From assembly GCA_016860845.1 (NCBI GenBank), contig BOKF01000012.1, forward strand, positions 124,001 through 188,000: 64,000 nucleotides of DNA. Reading direction: 5' to 3'. The position numbers were made by a program, and so were the translations under genes. Shown piece after piece: positions 62,792 to 64,000 of the stretch. Under the pieces are notes generated by a model, which did not search any database, was not told where the DNA came from, and worked only from the letters and a program-made list of their open reading frames with translations. The stretch's first letter is position 1, and the number at the start of each line of letters is the position of its first letter. The DNA is from Chloroflexota bacterium. Lineage in GTDB: Bacteria > Chloroflexota > Anaerolineae > 4572-78 > J111.

Positions 62792-63793
62792 TTACCTGCC
62801 CTCCCTGGCCAGCTCCCTGGCCGCAGCGACAATATTCTCCACTTGCGGCACGGCCGACCGTTCCAGGGTGCGGTTATAGGGGATTGGAATATCTCGTCCG
62901 GCCAAACGGCGCACCGGGGCGTCCAGATAATCAAAGGCTTCGCTTTCGGTGACAACCGCCGCCAGCTCACCGCCGAAGCCGCCGGTGCAGGGCGCTTCGT
63001 GCAAGATGAGCACCCGGCCCGTCTTGGAGACAGAGCGGACAATGGTTTCCTTGTCGAGCGGTTTCAGGCTGCGCAGGTCAACCACTTCAAGCTCAATGCC
63101 CTCGCCCGCCAACTGAGTCGCTGCTTCCAGCGCGCGCGGGACCATAATCGAGTATGCCAGCACGGTCAGGTCAGACCCCTCGCGCTTCACCTCGGCCTGC
63201 CCGAGAGGAACACTATACGAATCTTCCGGCACTCCGCCCTTCGTCCGGTAGAGTAGCTTGTGTTCCATGAACAGGACCGGGTTGTTGTCGCGGATCGAGC
63301 TGATCAGCAGGCCCTTGGCGTCGTAGGGGGTGGCTGGGGCAACTACTTTGATCCCCGGCACGTTGATAAACCACGCTTCGACGCTCTGCGAGTGCTGGGC
63401 CGCCGCGCCGGTCCCCGAGCCGGCCGGAGCGCGGATAACCATGGGGATGCTGGCCTTGCCGCCAAACATAAAGCGAATTTTGGCCGCCTGGTTGACCAGT
63501 TGGTTCATAGAGATGGTCAGGAAGTCCATGAACATGATTTCCATCACCGGCCGCATACCCATGAGGGCGGCCCCGGTCGCCACTCCAGGAATACCCGCTT
63601 CGGAGATGGGTGTGTCGCGCACTCGCTCCGGCCCAAACTCTTCGAGCATGCCCATGGTCACCCCAAAAGCCCCGCCGTATACGCCGATATCCTCGCCCAG
63701 CAAAAAGACTTCCGGGTCCCGCCGCATCTCCTGCGTCAGCGCCTCACGTACTGCTTCTAAATAAGTTAGGTCACGTTTACCGTTCTCGCTCAT
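62792..63793 (-). CDS. 2-oxo-acid dehydrogenase E1 component, beta subunit (AcoB/PdhB-like)
   Basis: A 333-residue transketolase-like subunit. Typical segments are [85 protein letters not shown] and [16 protein letters not shown]. Together with E1alpha it decarboxylates a 2-oxo acid or acetoin using thiamine diphosphate and acylates the lipoyl arm of E2. ATG 63793 overlaps the stop of E1alpha (ATGA). Substrate (pyruvate, branched-chain acid or acetoin) is not determined by sequence. Confidence 0.93.
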   Translation of the reverse strand: MSENGKRDLTYLEAVREALTQEMRRDPEVFLLGEDIGVYGGAFGVTMGMLEEFGPERVRDTPISEAGIPGVATGAALMGMRPVMEIMFMDFLTISMNQLVNQAAKIRFMFGGKASIPMVIRAPAGSGTGAAAQHSQSVEAWFINVPGIKVVAPATPYDAKGLLISSIRDNNPVLFMEHKLLYRTKGGVPEDSYSVPLGQAEVKREGSDLTVLAYSIMVPRALEAATQLAGEGIELEVVDLRSLKPLDKETIVRSVSKTGRVLILHEAPCTGGFGGELAAVVTESEAFDYLDAPVRRLAGRDIPIPYNRTLERSAVPQVENIVAAARELAREGR

Positions 63794-64000
63794 GGGGCAT
63801 ACACCTCGTCTTCCAGGTTGTCAGGGGAGGGTTCGGGGAAGGTCTGGGCCTCTTCAGCCGCCCGATCCACCCCCGCTTTGGCCTCCCGGTCAATGGCTTC
63901 TATCGCATCGGCAGTCAACAGGCCCGCTTCAGTCAGAACGCTCTTGAAGCGCCTAATCGGGCAGCGTTGTTTCCAGGCTTCGATCTCCTCCTGGGTCCGG
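63790..64000 (-). CDS. 2-oxo-acid dehydrogenase E1 component, alpha subunit, C-terminal 69 codons
   Basis: The frame enters from the right edge and stops at TGA 63790-63792. The tail contains [31 protein letters not shown] and AVDRA-like helix [19 protein letters not shown], ending NLEDEVYAP, exactly the C-terminal pattern of PdhA/AcoA E1alpha. The stop overlaps the E1beta start. Confidence 0.9.
   Translation of the reverse strand, partial: RTQEEIEAWKQRCPIRRFKSVLTEAGLLTADAIEAIDREAKAGVDRAAEEAQTFPEPSPDNLEDEVYAP

Noticed and set aside
1..64000. CRISPR array, rRNA, intact insertion sequence
   Set aside because: No regularly spaced direct repeats with spacers, no rRNA-like stretch and no transposase gene were found; the repeats present are short palindromes or tandem units.

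Overview
This window most likely comes from a Chloroflexota genome of the Anaerolineae/Caldilineae kind. The assignment rests on gene content: many two-component sensors, TolB-propeller lipoproteins, large STAND/TPR and FHA/SH3 proteins, glycosyltransferases with extra C-terminal beta domains, and abundant short palindromic repeats between and inside genes. The background is GC-rich and coding density is high. No rRNA, CRISPR array, integrase or intact insertion sequence was seen.

Layout. 0-2 kb: a minus-strand sugar pair, a FucI-like isomerase followed by a class II aldolase cut by the window edge. 2.3-8 kb: an exported M23 peptidase/TolB protein and a Tat-exported dienelactone hydrolase, divergent from an OmpR/PhoB-type two-component system. 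The shared intergenic region carries two arrays of 11-bp direct repeats. 8-19.6 kb: a DNA-repair and stress zone with the abasic-site protein SRAP (HMCES/YedK), an M29 aminopeptidase, a duplicated membrane protein, a zinc-finger/SpoIIE phosphatase, UvrA, a STAND ATPase with TPRs, and a FrnE-type thioredoxin-fold gene. SRAP and uvrA both have GAAC-N4-GTTC-like (LexA) boxes. The FrnE gene has an in-frame TGA exactly where the first Cys of its CPWC motif should be. 20-25.4 kb: an SGNH-plus-alpha/beta-hydrolase fusion, an MBOAT acyltransferase and a paralogous hydrolase. 25.6-33.4 kb: a second sensor kinase with a receiver, small membrane and redox genes, a leaderless molybdopterin-domain gene, and a G5/TolB lipoprotein overlapping a soluble hybrid kinase.

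33.6-45.5 kb: a glycan/exopolysaccharide block (UDP-glucuronate decarboxylase-like, O-antigen ligase, GtrA, GT4, GT39), an ornithine-cyclodeaminase homologue, an FHA/SH3 membrane protein, a tyrosine phosphatase and a YheT-like hydrolase. 45.5-45.7 kb: tRNA-Gly(CCC) with a near-perfect sigma-70 promoter and a strong terminator. 45.9-54.8 kb: a compact biosynthetic cluster of two NRPS proteins (C-A-T and docking-C-A-T-TE) and a very AT-rich radical-SAM protein. 55.1-64 kb: minus-strand carbon metabolism with two FGGY kinases, a CocE/NonD hydrolase, a uroporphyrinogen-decarboxylase-family protein and a 2-oxo-acid dehydrogenase complex (E1alpha partial, E1beta, E2).

Best leads: (i) the putative UPWC selenoprotein; (ii) the NRPS/radical-SAM cluster, whose first adenylation domain lacks the canonical Asp and whose thioesterase has a Cys nucleophile; (iii) the acyltransferase/SGNH-hydrolase set; (iv) the bidirectional 11-bp operator arrays; (v) non-coding-type repeats spliced in frame into uvrA and glycan genes. 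All coordinates, motifs and spacings were read by eye; no alignments, folds or searches were run.
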